This document shows positions 8,211 through 15,267 of a DNA stretch of 35,136 bases, one piece after another. The translations under genes were made by a program, and so were the position numbers. Source of the stretch: Nanobdellota archaeon (GTDB lineage Archaea; Nanobdellota; Nanobdellia; Parvarchaeales; Parvarchaeaceae); contig JAJZWM010000007.1 of the NCBI GenBank assembly GCA_021846665.1, positions 1 to 35,136 of the forward strand, written 5' to 3'. Each line of letters starts with the position of its first letter. Within the stretch, counting starts at the first letter, position 1. Under the pieces are notes generated by a model. It searched no databases and was not told the DNA's origin. It saw only the letters and a program-made list of their open reading frames with translations.

Positions 8211-8281
8211 TGCGGTCAGCGGGATTCGAACCCGCGTTCTCAGCTTGGAGGGCTGATGTTCTACCACTATACTATGACCGC
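8211..8281 (-). tRNA. tRNA-Gly (anticodon TCC)
   Basis: The minus strand folds into a 71-nt tRNA. The seven-pair acceptor stem is GCGGTCA/TGACCGC with discriminator A, and no CCA is encoded. The anticodon stem is TCAGC/GCTGA with loop CCTCCAA, and the T arm is GCGGG TTCGAAT CCCGC. The anticodon TCC gives Gly (GGA/GGN codons). Position 33, nearly always U, is C here, and one D-stem pair (12-23) is A-A. A T-rich stretch follows the 3' end on the minus strand, and a TATA-like ATTTATCC lies about 30 nt upstream. Confidence 0.95.
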
Positions 8282-8304
8282 ATTTTAAGAATTTGTTTAC
8301 GAAC

Positions 8305-8317
8305 GGATAAATAGTTT
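8305..8317 (-). promoter_or_regulatory. Putative TATA box of tRNA-Gly
   Basis: The minus strand reads AAACTATTTATCC, ending about 24 nt before the first base of tRNA-Gly. That distance fits an archaeal TATA box with transcription starting a few bases before the mature tRNA. Confidence 0.45.
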
Positions 8318-8323
8318 GTTTTA

Positions 8324-8929
8324 TTATATATTAGATTTTTTTAGATATTCCGGTACATTATAATTATTGTATTCATTTAAGAGTTTTCTTCCAAATATAA
8401 GTCTTGAGAATGCTTCTGCCTCCATTTTTGCTCCATTTAATCCATTATGTGGTTTAGACTCAGAAGGCAAACCAACATAGTTAAATACATAATCAGAGTT
8501 TATATCAGTTCTTTTATTTTTTAATGGAATTTTTAGTCCTCTGCTTAATATAGATGCATAGACAAGAGAGTGGGTATCTAAAACTCTATGTCCAAATGAG
8601 AAATTTAAGTTGTATCTTTTGAAAGAATAGTTTAGAAATCCGGCATCAAAGTTTACATTATGGCCACCTATCGTTTTATCTTCTATAGGTTCCATCCACT
8701 CAAGAAATTCATTTAATATACTCTCAAGAGTTTTCTTTTTTGGATCATTTAATTCCTCTTTTTTAAAACCATTTACCTTTAAAGCTTCCTCTACGTATTC
8801 CTTGTCTTTTTCCATTTGGCATTCTTGATAGAATTGCCTTTCTGGATTAGAAAAATCAACTGCTCCAATACTCAATATCGAATTTTTATATGGGTCTAAT
8901 CCAGATGTTTCAATGTCTACAACTATCAT
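8324..8929 (-). CDS. DEDDh-type 3'-5' exonuclease-like protein (DnaQ/RNase T fold)
   Basis: RNase H-fold exonuclease domain spanning the whole 201-residue chain. Exo I is VVDIETSGLD (Asp5 and Glu7), Exo II is IGGHNVNFDAGFL and the Exo III region is PHNGLNGAKMEAEAFSRL. In canonical DEDDh enzymes the last motif is His, four residues, then Asp; here the residue five after the His is Gly, with Glu further on. I recall related proteins in reduced-genome bacteria and archaea with the same NGAKxEAEAF form, so this may be a family trait and not a loss. The protein is probably a single-strand DNA or RNA exonuclease used in repair or processing. GAGGT three bases before the ATG supports the start. It sits alone between tRNA-Gly and the divergent RAM-rpoN pair. 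Confidence 0.82.
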   Translation of the reverse strand: MIVVDIETSGLDPYKNSILSIGAVDFSNPERQFYQECQMEKDKEYVEEALKVNGFKKEELNDPKKKTLESILNEFLEWMEPIEDKTIGGHNVNFDAGFLNYSFKRYNLNFSFGHRVLDTHSLVYASILSRGLKIPLKNKRTDINSDYVFNYVGLPSESKPHNGLNGAKMEAEAFSRLIFGRKLLNEYNNYNVPEYLKKSNI

Positions 8930-8989
8930 ATTACCTCAATAATATAAGTTGCGTAAAGCTTAAATACATTGATTTGACATTAAATAACA

Positions 8990-9217
8990 ATGGTAAAAGC
9001 CATTGTACTTATTAATGTTATACCCGAGAAAACAGAAAAGATCTTTAATAATATTAAGAAATTTCCAGAAATTAAAGAAGCTTTTTTGGTTTATGGGGAG
9101 TATGATGCAGTTTTAGTTATAAATACAAAGACAACTCATGATGTTCAGGAATTTGTAAGAGAAATAAGAAAGATTAATGGAGTAGTGAGAACAGTTACAG
9201 TTATAGAAATGATATGA
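8990..9217 (+). CDS. Stand-alone RAM-domain (Lrp/AsnC ligand-binding) protein
   Basis: A 75-residue single-domain RAM protein without a helix-turn-helix. The VYGEYDAVLVINTKTTHDVQEFV segment and the terminal VRTVTVIEMI strand are typical. It may bind an amino acid or other effector and assemble into rings alone or with a full-length Lrp. Its last codons overlap the start of rpoN by four bases (ATGA), so the two are translationally coupled, linking an effector-binding protein directly to an RNA polymerase subunit gene. The start lacks an SD; AT-rich sequence upstream (divergent from the exonuclease gene) could serve as a promoter. Confidence 0.86.
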   Translation: MVKAIVLINVIPEKTEKIFNNIKKFPEIKEAFLVYGEYDAVLVINTKTTHDVQEFVREIRKINGVVRTVTVIEMI

Positions 9218-9405
9218 TACCGATGAGATGTTACAGTTGTGGAAAGCCATTGTCGCAGTACTGGGAAGCTTATAAGAAGGGAATAGCAGAAAAATCTCCA
9301 AAAGAGGTTCTTGACGAATTAGGGATAAAGAGATACTGCTGCAGAGCCGTATTTTTAGGAACTGTAGATGAAGATAATATAATAAACTTTTCAAATATGG
9401 AGTAG
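9214..9405 (+). CDS. rpoN: DNA-directed RNA polymerase subunit N (Rpb10 homologue)
   Basis: Small zinc-binding subunit needed for assembly of the archaeal RNA polymerase on the D/L platform. The diagnostic MIPMRCYSCGKPL start gives the first zinc pair (CxxC), and RYCCRAVFLG gives the adjacent CC pair. The VLDELGIKRYCCR core is typical of archaeal RpoN and eukaryotic Rpb10. The length (63 residues) fits. Because the MIP start is invariant in the family, the ATG overlapping the stop of the preceding RAM gene is the correct start. The last residues (DEDNIINFSNME) depart from the usual short end of the family. Confidence 0.96.
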   Translation: MIPMRCYSCGKPLSQYWEAYKKGIAEKSPKEVLDELGIKRYCCRAVFLGTVDEDNIINFSNME

Positions 9406-9418
9406 TTTATTAGATAGT

Positions 9419-9432
9419 ATACATTTAAATAC
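9419..9432 (+). promoter_or_regulatory. Putative TATA box upstream of the 9455 gene
   Basis: ATACATTTAAATACC lies about 24-30 nt before the ATG at 9455, suggesting a leaderless transcript. Assigned only from composition and distance. Confidence 0.35.
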
Positions 9433-9454
9433 CAAATATCTTCATTATTTTTTG

Positions 9455-9907
9455 ATGGTTTACAGAAAAAATAGCCTAGAAAGTAGGTTATTGTCTAATA
9501 CCACAAGTGATCTTTCTCCTAATAAGAGGATACTGCTTAATGAAATATTCGAACTCAACAGCAGTTGCAAAGAGAATCATGAGGCATTCTTTATAGATAA
9601 TTTGGAGAAATTTGTTTATAGCTTGGAAGATAGTCTTAACTCCGAAGAAAAATATAAAATAGAGGAAATCACGGAAAATCTTGAATTTATCTATAATTTA
9701 AAGGAATTAAAGGATAACTACAAATTTGGTAATCTCCCTGAGAAAGGAGAGGAAGAGAACATAATAGAATTATATAAGGTTATTGCTAATAACTGTGAAA
9801 AGTTAAGTTATAAACAACTTAGTAAAGCCGCAAGTTTAGTACACTATCTAAGTAATTCAGATAAATGGGAAAAGGTTAACTATATCTCTTTTCTTAGCTA
9901 TTATTGA
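9455..9907 (+). CDS. Hypothetical helical protein
   Basis: A protein of about 150 residues that I do not recognise. The ORF track begins at a TTG (9452); the adjacent ATG at 9455 is the better start, with a TATA-like box about 26 nt upstream and no SD. The sequence is rich in Glu, Lys, Leu, Ser and Asn, with no membrane segment, no Cys pair and no nucleotide-binding motif. Amphipathic patterns (for example EEKYKIEEITENLEFIYNLKELK) suggest an all-helical soluble protein. It sits alone between rpoN and tRNA-Pro. It may be specific to the lineage. Confidence 0.7.
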   Translation: MVYRKNSLESRLLSNTTSDLSPNKRILLNEIFELNSSCKENHEAFFIDNLEKFVYSLEDSLNSEEKYKIEEITENLEFIYNLKELKDNYKFGNLPEKGEEENIIELYKVIANNCEKLSYKQLSKAASLVHYLSNSDKWEKVNYISFLSYY

Positions 9908-10018
9908 TATTTTAATATTATTTTATGAAAATTTCAAAAATTTGTTGTTTCTTAGAGAGATAAAGCAGGTAGGAGTAGAACTTAAGCTTAAAAATAATTA
10001 TAATAAGTAATAGAATAA

Positions 10019-10031
10019 CTTATTATATAAG
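10019..10031 (+). promoter_or_regulatory. Putative TATA box of tRNA-Pro
   Basis: CTTATTATATAAG, a near-palindromic TATA element, ends 23 nt before the first base of tRNA-Pro. The position fits an archaeal promoter firing a few bases upstream of the mature tRNA. Confidence 0.5.
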
Positions 10032-10054
10032 AATGGATATCTCTTACGTTGTAT

Positions 10055-10129
10055 GGGGCGGTGATCTAACTTGGTTATGATGCCAGACTTGGGCTCTGGA
10101 TGTTCCGGGTTCAAATCCCGGCTGCCCCA
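10055..10129 (+). tRNA. tRNA-Pro (anticodon TGG)
   Basis: A 75-nt sequence folds as a tRNA. The acceptor stem is GGGGCGG/CTGCCCC with one G-T pair and discriminator A. The anticodon stem is CCAGA/TCTGG around loop CTTGGGC, giving anticodon TGG (Pro). The T arm is CCGGG TTCAAAT CCCGG. No intron is seen and CCA is not encoded. A short T run follows directly (ATTTTTAT) and may end transcription. Confidence 0.97.
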
Positions 10130-10333
10130 TTTTTATAAGTAATTCGTTTAAATGTCAATAAACCTTGTTTAAAGAATCTTGATAAATCATATTGAATTTG
10201 AAGAGTAAAAATATACTTTACAAATTATAGTAGCTATAATAAAATAATGAATATTTGCAGTAATCTTTTAAAACAAAGAATTTTATCAAAGAAATATTAT
10301 AAAATTATATAAAAAATAAAAATGATAATTTGC

Positions 10334-10522
10334 TTAGAAAAGACCCTTCTTTTCCTTTATTGCAGCTTCTACTTTTTGCATTACATCTTGTGGGATAGGG
10401 TCCATACCATGTTTTTCTTTAGCATGCTTTGCTATTAATGGCAAGAGTTCCTCTTTCGTCTTCGCTTTAGTCTTGAACCCACAGTCCATTCCTATATCCT
10501 TACACTCAAATGTGTATGACAT
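10334..10522 (-). CDS. DUF1059 small protein
   Basis: A 62-residue protein matching the DUF1059 pattern: an N-terminal FECKDIGMDCGFK with two Cys, and a helical AKHAKEKHGMDPIP end. The Cys pair plus the two His residues could bind a metal, but the function of the family is not known to me. The start is supported by GAGGTG seven bases upstream. It is a single gene, divergent from the GT2 glycosyltransferase. The 204-bp region between tRNA-Pro and this gene (10130-10333) is very AT-rich and shows no ORF or RNA that I can support. Confidence 0.85.
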   Translation of the reverse strand: MSYTFECKDIGMDCGFKTKAKTKEELLPLIAKHAKEKHGMDPIPQDVMQKVEAAIKEKKGLF

Positions 10523-10617
10523 AACACCACCTCAAATCTTTATTGGATTTTAGGTGATAAATAGCTTGTTTTATATTTTAATTGCTACTCATTAGAAATT
10601 CTTTATTTAGGATAAAT

Positions 10618-10631
10618 AGTTTTTAAATAAG
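10618..10631 (+). promoter_or_regulatory. Putative TATA box of the GT2 gene
   Basis: AGTTTTTAAATAAG lies about 25-38 nt before the ATG at 10656. The start has no SD, which fits leaderless initiation. Confidence 0.4.
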
Positions 10632-10655
10632 CACATCATTAAAAATGTTTATAAT

Positions 10656-11402
10656 ATGAAAAAACAGCCAAAGATTTCAGTAATTATACCTGTTTACAAT
10701 GAAGAAAGTTACGTTTCAGATCTTATTAAATCAATAAAGCAGCAGACATATAAGGATTATGAAGTAATAGCAGCGGATTCTTCAACAGATAATACGCCAG
10801 AAATACTTAAGGATTTCCATGTAAAAGTAATAAGAATCCCTAAGACAAATGTATCGGCTGCTAGAAATGCTGGAATTAAGAAAGCGAAGGGCGAAATCCT
10901 TGCATTGATAGACGCAGATTACATACTGCAAAAGGGCCTTTTTGAATCAGTTATAAAATACTTTGATACCCCTAAAAATAAACAAGTAGTATGCATCGAA
11001 CCTAGGCCCAAATTGAATCTAAAGGACCTAAAAAAGCGAAATATAATAAGGTTCAAACTATTGAATGAGCTTATATATTTATACAAAAGAATAAGCTTCT
11101 TTACTTGGGTACCTGCTGCATATGGCTGTGATTTCTGCAGGGCGGATGCAGTAAAGAAATCCGGCCTTTTTAATGAAGAAATAGACGTTGCAGAGGACAA
11201 GGAGTTCTTTTCAAGATTAAGAAGACTAGGCAAGTTTAGAATGATTAAAGATCATGTTAGAATGTCATACAGAAGACATTCTAAAGAGGGTACGATAAAG
11301 ACTGGTTTGATTTACTTTTTTGCCGCAGTTTCGGCGCTTTTTACAAAGAGATTTAAGTTCAAGTTTAAGTCTATAAGGAGAAAAAGCAAAAATAAACGTT
11401 AA
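10656..11402 (+). CDS. Family 2 glycosyltransferase
   Basis: Transfers sugars from nucleotide sugars in glycan or glycolipid synthesis. The GT-A fold begins at once with ISVIIPVYNEESYVSDLI, followed by a DSSTDNTPEIL donor-binding segment and the metal-binding DAD in LIDADYIL (~residues 88-90). AEDKEFFSRLRRLG in the second half fits the acceptor and catalytic-base region. The C-terminus is very basic (FKFKFKSIRRKSKNKR) after a hydrophobic patch, suggesting attachment to the membrane surface. Its 248 residues are normal for a single-domain GT2. The gene converges on the GH1 gene and the two 3' ends overlap by four bases. Donor and acceptor cannot be predicted. Confidence 0.9.
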   Translation: MKKQPKISVIIPVYNEESYVSDLIKSIKQQTYKDYEVIAADSSTDNTPEILKDFHVKVIRIPKTNVSAARNAGIKKAKGEILALIDADYILQKGLFESVIKYFDTPKNKQVVCIEPRPKLNLKDLKKRNIIRFKLLNELIYLYKRISFFTWVPAAYGCDFCRADAVKKSGLFNEEIDVAEDKEFFSRLRRLGKFRMIKDHVRMSYRRHSKEGTIKTGLIYFFAAVSALFTKRFKFKFKSIRRKSKNKR

Positions 11403-12523
11403 TAACGCCGTTTTCCGTACTTTAATGCTATATCCCTTAATGTAAATGCACTAGGTTTTATTATTCTCCTTTTTGTTAAATTGTCAAAACCAACTATCCC
11501 AAAATTCTTGTTATAGCCAAAGTTCCATTCAAAATTATCTAGAAAAGACCAATGAAGATAACCAATAACCGGCACACCTTTTCTTTTTGCAGATATAAGC
11601 TCTGAGAAATGGTCATTAATAAATTTGGACCTATATTTTTCATCCAATGTATCGACACCATTTTCTGTTATCATAATCGGTTTTTTGAAAAGTTTGTATT
11701 CTCTCTCTGTTATCTTTCTTATTCCTTTTGGATCTACAAACCATATTTTTTTACTGCTTTTTTTTACTCTGGAAGCTAAAAATCGCATTGCATCTATGGT
11801 TTTGTAGTAATTTATTCCTATGAAATCAAACCTAGTTTGAAGCAGAGGTCGCTGATTAAATAAGTAATCAAGAAATCTTGCAAAGGGATAAAATACAGCA
11901 TCACTTTTGAATTCCATAAAATTGTTTGCAAATGATACTGTGTAACCGTTTGCTTTTAAAATATCGTATACCTGGTTATGCAGTAAAAGTATGTTATTTA
12001 ATACTCTATTAAATTTAATGTAAGAACTTGCAAATGGAGGATATTCTCTTGAAAGGTAGGCTTTAGAAGCATATATGACCGGCTCGTTTATTGTTAGTAC
12101 ATATTTAACATCCAAGTCATTTTTCAGCAGAGAGTCAACATACTTTATAAAATATGTAAAGTTTTCCCTCCTCTCAAATCCATGTATATTATAAAACCAA
12201 AGGGGCAGGGTATAATGCCAAAGTGTAGGTATAGGTTCTATTCCTGCATTTTTTAATTCTTTTATTAAAGATTTATAATGTTTTATTGCGGCCATATTTA
12301 TTATGCCTGGAGAAGGCATAACCCTAGAAAAATTTATCTCAAATCTATATGCATTTAAATGTAGGCTCTTCATTATCTGTATATCCCTCTTGAAATATTT
12401 GTATTCCATACACCCACTTCCAGATCTGTATGGAAGCCTATCATTCATTTCAAAATGCCACCAATCTGTATTCTTATCATTTCCCTCTACTTGGTGTGCA
12501 GAGCTTGAAGTACCTATTAGCAT
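11399..12523 (-). CDS. Family 1 glycoside hydrolase (beta-glycosidase)
   Basis: Retaining beta-glycosidase of the (beta/alpha)8-barrel GH1 family. The start has GTSSSAHQVEGNDKNTDWWHFE, the sugar-binding region of GH1. The acid/base Glu147 is in TINEP and the nucleophile Glu287 is in ITENG; GYLHWSFLDNFEW near the end is the aglycone-side motif. At 374 residues it is shorter than the usual 430-490, so several barrel loops must be trimmed. No signal peptide is visible, so it probably acts in the cytoplasm. It is the last gene of an apparent operon with a flippase-like membrane protein and a GT4, overlapping the GT4 stop by one base. This suggests a role in making or remodelling a glycan more than in nutrient breakdown. 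Confidence 0.92.
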   Translation of the reverse strand: MLIGTSSSAHQVEGNDKNTDWWHFEMNDRLPYRSGSGCMEYKYFKRDIQIMKSLHLNAYRFEINFSRVMPSPGIINMAAIKHYKSLIKELKNAGIEPIPTLWHYTLPLWFYNIHGFERRENFTYFIKYVDSLLKNDLDVKYVLTINEPVIYASKAYLSREYPPFASSYIKFNRVLNNILLLHNQVYDILKANGYTVSFANNFMEFKSDAVFYPFARFLDYLFNQRPLLQTRFDFIGINYYKTIDAMRFLASRVKKSSKKIWFVDPKGIRKITEREYKLFKKPIMITENGVDTLDEKYRSKFINDHFSELISAKRKGVPVIGYLHWSFLDNFEWNFGYNKNFGIVGFDNLTKRRIIKPSAFTLRDIALKYGKRRY

Positions 12524-13629
12524 TATTCTTCCCCCAGTACTTTTTTGTACATGTCTTCCAGCTCTTTAATCACTAATTTTTCTTCACATTTCTCAGTATC
12601 TTTATAGGCCTTATTAACATCTATTCTTTTCCATTTCATATTCTCCAATATATCCATAAGATCATTTTCATTTTTGAATTGTAGGGTGTTCCTTTTTACT
12701 ATATCAGGCAACTCCCCTTTTTTGTAAGTTATAACAGGTATTTTACAGCGTTTGGCCTCCATTATAGGCATTCCAAACCCTTCCCAAAGAGAAGGAAAGA
12801 CAAATACATCGAACGAGTTATACATTTTAACTGTATCAGTTGCATGGCCAAAATACTTTATTCTTTTATCATCATTTATTTCAAACGGCAATTTAGCACC
12901 GTATAAGTGTAGTTCTAGTTTATCTGATTTTACTTTTTTGAAAGCCCTTATTAACACACCGACATTCTTATTATAAGCATAACTGCTAAGATGCCCTATT
13001 ATAATTTTGTCTTTTTTGTGTTTTTTCTTTAGTCTTTTAAAGTTTTTTCCGACTATATTATATATTACAGATATTCTAGAAGGTTCGACTCCCAAATTTA
13101 TAAGGTCTTTACGAGTGTTTTCGCTAACACACAATATATGATCGGCTTTTTTAATTGCAAGAATCAGGCCTCTTTTTTCCATAGCATGTGCAAATTTGTT
13201 CATGGCCTTTACTGGAATCGACATGTAACCTTTTGCAGTGGCTTTATTTATGTAGTTGTTTATACCTATCTTTGGTACTTTTTCGAGCATGTCTAAATCA
13301 TGTATTGATACTACCTGTTTTGATTTAATGTTAAAAAATGGCTTAATAACTATGCTAGATACAAATATGCCAGGTGACATATAATGGATTATATCTGGTT
13401 TTTCTTTTATCTTATCATCTGCTAGGTCTTTATCTAAAGTTACTTTTCTATTTATTTTGTCAATTCTATCAAATAATTTCTTGTTTGATAAACTGTAAGC
13501 CTTTGCATCTATACTCTTAGCGTATTTTTTTAATCCCTTATAGAATAATACACCGTGTTCTATTATGCCCAAACCACTTCTTGGTGCAAAACTTACTGAT
13601 ACAAGTAAGACCTTTATTTTGTCCATCAT
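12523..13629 (-). CDS. Family 4 glycosyltransferase
   Basis: GT-B fold retaining glycosyltransferase of 368 residues. The C-terminal Rossmann half is clear: IIGHLSSYAYNKNVGVLIRAF, LELHLYGAK, then VFPSLWEGFGMPIMEAKRCKIPVITY, which contains the E-x7-E nucleotide-sugar motif. The N-terminal half has a glycine-rich acceptor-side loop (FAPRSGLGIIEHG) and basic and hydrophobic patches that could touch the membrane. The start overlaps the end of the flippase-like gene by four bases (ATGA), with AAGGAT just before it. The end overlaps the GH1 start by one base. The set probably builds a lipid-linked or surface glycan. Confidence 0.9.
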   Translation of the reverse strand: MMDKIKVLLVSVSFAPRSGLGIIEHGVLFYKGLKKYAKSIDAKAYSLSNKKLFDRIDKINRKVTLDKDLADDKIKEKPDIIHYMSPGIFVSSIVIKPFFNIKSKQVVSIHDLDMLEKVPKIGINNYINKATAKGYMSIPVKAMNKFAHAMEKRGLILAIKKADHILCVSENTRKDLINLGVEPSRISVIYNIVGKNFKRLKKKHKKDKIIIGHLSSYAYNKNVGVLIRAFKKVKSDKLELHLYGAKLPFEINDDKRIKYFGHATDTVKMYNSFDVFVFPSLWEGFGMPIMEAKRCKIPVITYKKGELPDIVKRNTLQFKNENDLMDILENMKWKRIDVNKAYKDTEKCEEKLVIKELEDMYKKVLGEE

Positions 13630-14579
13630 ATCCTTTTAATATTTTTATCTAAATTTATAACGCCTATAGTTAAATACCCTACAATTGTAACTAAAAATGT
13701 GTTAAATAATCTAAATATTATAAGAGATGCAAGTGCCAATACCCCTGGAACATTAAATAGAACCATTAATGCGACAAGAGAAATATCCTCCACTCCAATA
13801 CCTGCAGGCAACATAGATATGCCACCAATAGTTACAGAAACGGTAAATATGAATATACCAGTTAATATAGGGATGTTTACGTTAAAGGCAGCAAGTATAA
13901 AGACCAGAAGCAAAGCCTCTGCTATCAATGAGGGTATAAATAAAAGCATCCCGGAAATGAAATATCTTTGTGCCATCAAGCCACGTTGTTTTCTCATTCC
14001 TTCGATGTACTTTAGCCCCTTTTTAATCATTTTAGAGGCTCTCATTCTTTTACTGCTATTTATCAATGCAATAAATTTTTTGTATGGCGATTCAAATCCT
14101 AATATAGTTATGAAAGTATAAGATAATGCAAATATGAATAGAAGATAAAATATAAACTTTGACAGCAATACTGAAGATATAAGAGCAAGAAATACCGCAC
14201 CCATCGCGCCAGTAGTCCCTAAAAACACCATTATACTTACGGAGAAAAATCTAGCATCCTTCTTGAATTTATCGAGTTTTCTCAGAGGTATTAACTGTCC
14301 TACTCCAGCACTTCCCATCCCTAATCCGAAAAAAGCATACATAAATAGGAAACTTTTAATTAATGGTAGCTTAACTTTGACCTTTTTAAGCGTCAATTCC
14401 CATGGGAGAAACTTTAAAGCAGTAAACAATATCCAAGCAAGTAATATATAAGGAATGTAAAGAAGATTTATTTTTCCTAGATCTTTTATTGCCTGTGAAA
14501 GGTTATAGTTTAGAAGAAAATATAATAAAAATATTACAAGTATAATTATTAATACTGTGTTTTCTATCTTTTTTTGCAT
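13626..14579 (-). CDS. UPF0104/LPG-synthase-TM family membrane protein
   Basis: Polytopic membrane protein of 317 residues with about seven or eight hydrophobic segments, starting with TVLIIILVIFLLYFLLNY. It resembles the transmembrane domain of lysylphosphatidylglycerol synthase/AglD-type proteins (UPF0104): GLGMGSAGVGQLIPLRKL, and later LPAGIGVEDISLVALMVLFNVP, the typical conserved Gly-rich loops. In other organisms the domain is linked to moving lipids or lipid-linked sugars across the membrane. It heads the operon with GT4 and GH1, which supports a role in export or flipping of a glycolipid. No soluble synthase domain is present. Confidence 0.87.
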   Translation of the reverse strand: MQKKIENTVLIIILVIFLLYFLLNYNLSQAIKDLGKINLLYIPYILLAWILFTALKFLPWELTLKKVKVKLPLIKSFLFMYAFFGLGMGSAGVGQLIPLRKLDKFKKDARFFSVSIMVFLGTTGAMGAVFLALISSVLLSKFIFYLLFIFALSYTFITILGFESPYKKFIALINSSKRMRASKMIKKGLKYIEGMRKQRGLMAQRYFISGMLLFIPSLIAEALLLVFILAAFNVNIPILTGIFIFTVSVTIGGISMLPAGIGVEDISLVALMVLFNVPGVLALASLIIFRLFNTFLVTIVGYLTIGVINLDKNIKRI

Positions 14580-14619
14580 TACTTTAATAGAAAGTATGCC
14601 TTAAAATAACTAACATCAT

Positions 14620-14925
14620 TTACTTTACAATAGTCATATTTGCAGTAAAAGAAGTCATTATTATTTCCTTTTGTTTTAAATTTTTTGCTAGATTTTTAAT
14701 TTCCCTTAAGAACTGCTTATTCTTTGCTAATTTAATATCCTTCTCATACCTTTCTATTGTAAAGCTGTCGCCGACTTTACCATTCCATACTCCCTTCGTT
14801 TTGTATATAGTATAACCCGAAGGGAATATCTTATTCGCCCATTCATATATTATCCGTAAAGCCGCACTTTCTATTTTTATATCTCTATCCATTTCAAAAT
14901 GTATTTTTATAACTAGTACTTTCAT
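14620..14925 (-). CDS. Hypothetical protein, 101 residues
   Basis: I do not recognise this protein. It starts with a beta-strand-like MKVLVIKIHF, has an aromatic middle (IYEWANKIFPSGYTIYKTKGVW), a charged helix (KDIKLAKNKQFLREIKNLAKNLKQK) and a final strand (IIMTSFTANMTIV), suggesting a small alpha/beta fold of the ferredoxin-like type. No Cys or metal motif is present. It lies downstream of the divergent gatC promoter region and 40 nt ahead of the flippase-like gene, so it may be co-transcribed with the glycan operon. An AT-rich box at about 14945-14962 could be its promoter. Confidence 0.6.
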   Translation of the reverse strand: MKVLVIKIHFEMDRDIKIESAALRIIYEWANKIFPSGYTIYKTKGVWNGKVGDSFTIERYEKDIKLAKNKQFLREIKNLAKNLKQKEIIMTSFTANMTIVK

Positions 14926-14954
14926 CCTATATAATGTATGCTACCAATTTAATA

Positions 14955-14967
14955 TTTATTTTATATT
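14955..14967 (+). promoter_or_regulatory. Putative TATA box of the gatCAB-aspS operon
   Basis: TTTATTTTATATT ends about 27 nt before the gatC ATG at 14995. The start lacks an SD. The surrounding 69-bp gap is shared with the divergent 101-residue gene. Confidence 0.4.
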
Positions 14968-14994
14968 ATCGGCATACTATTATAATATCAAAAC

Positions 14995-15267
14995 ATGGAA
15001 AAATATGAATTTGAAAGGCTTTTGAATAGTGCTAGAATAGAATTAGATGAGGTAGAATCGGCTTCTATAGAGAAAGATATAAAAGATATATTGGTTTTTT
15101 TTGATAAACTTAAGAACATTTCTTTAGACGATGAGGAGCTTGCATTTCATCCAGTTGAGATTCCTGAGAAACTTAGGGAAGATAATACTGAAAATAAAAA
15201 TAAAATAGAGGATGTATTTTACAATGCAGAAAACTACAGATTTTATTTTTTGGGACCAAAGATATGA
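14995..15267 (+). CDS. gatC: Asp/Glu-tRNA amidotransferase subunit C
   Basis: Small stabilising subunit of the GatCAB amidotransferase, which converts Asp-tRNA(Asn) and/or Glu-tRNA(Gln) to the amidated forms. The first ~50 residues hold the helical ARIELDEVESASIEKDIKDILVFFDKL pattern of the family. A later HPVEIPEKLREDN stretch is the loop that wraps GatA, although the usual PxxxxxxLRxDE motif is slightly altered. Ninety residues is normal. The stop overlaps the gatA start by four bases (ATGA), and position at the head of gatA, gatB and aspS confirms the assignment. Confidence 0.93.
   Translation: MEKYEFERLLNSARIELDEVESASIEKDIKDILVFFDKLKNISLDDEELAFHPVEIPEKLREDNTENKNKIEDVFYNAENYRFYFLGPKI

Noticed and set aside
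8233-8262. Reading the minus-strand tRNA as tRNA-Trp (CCA) by shifting the loop to restore U33
   Set aside because: The shift breaks the perfect five-pair anticodon stem, so Gly(TCC) with C33 is the better fold.
10130-10333. Possible small RNA in the gap after tRNA-Pro
   Set aside because: The sequence is very AT-rich with no C/D or H/ACA box pair, stable hairpin or conserved motif that I can support.
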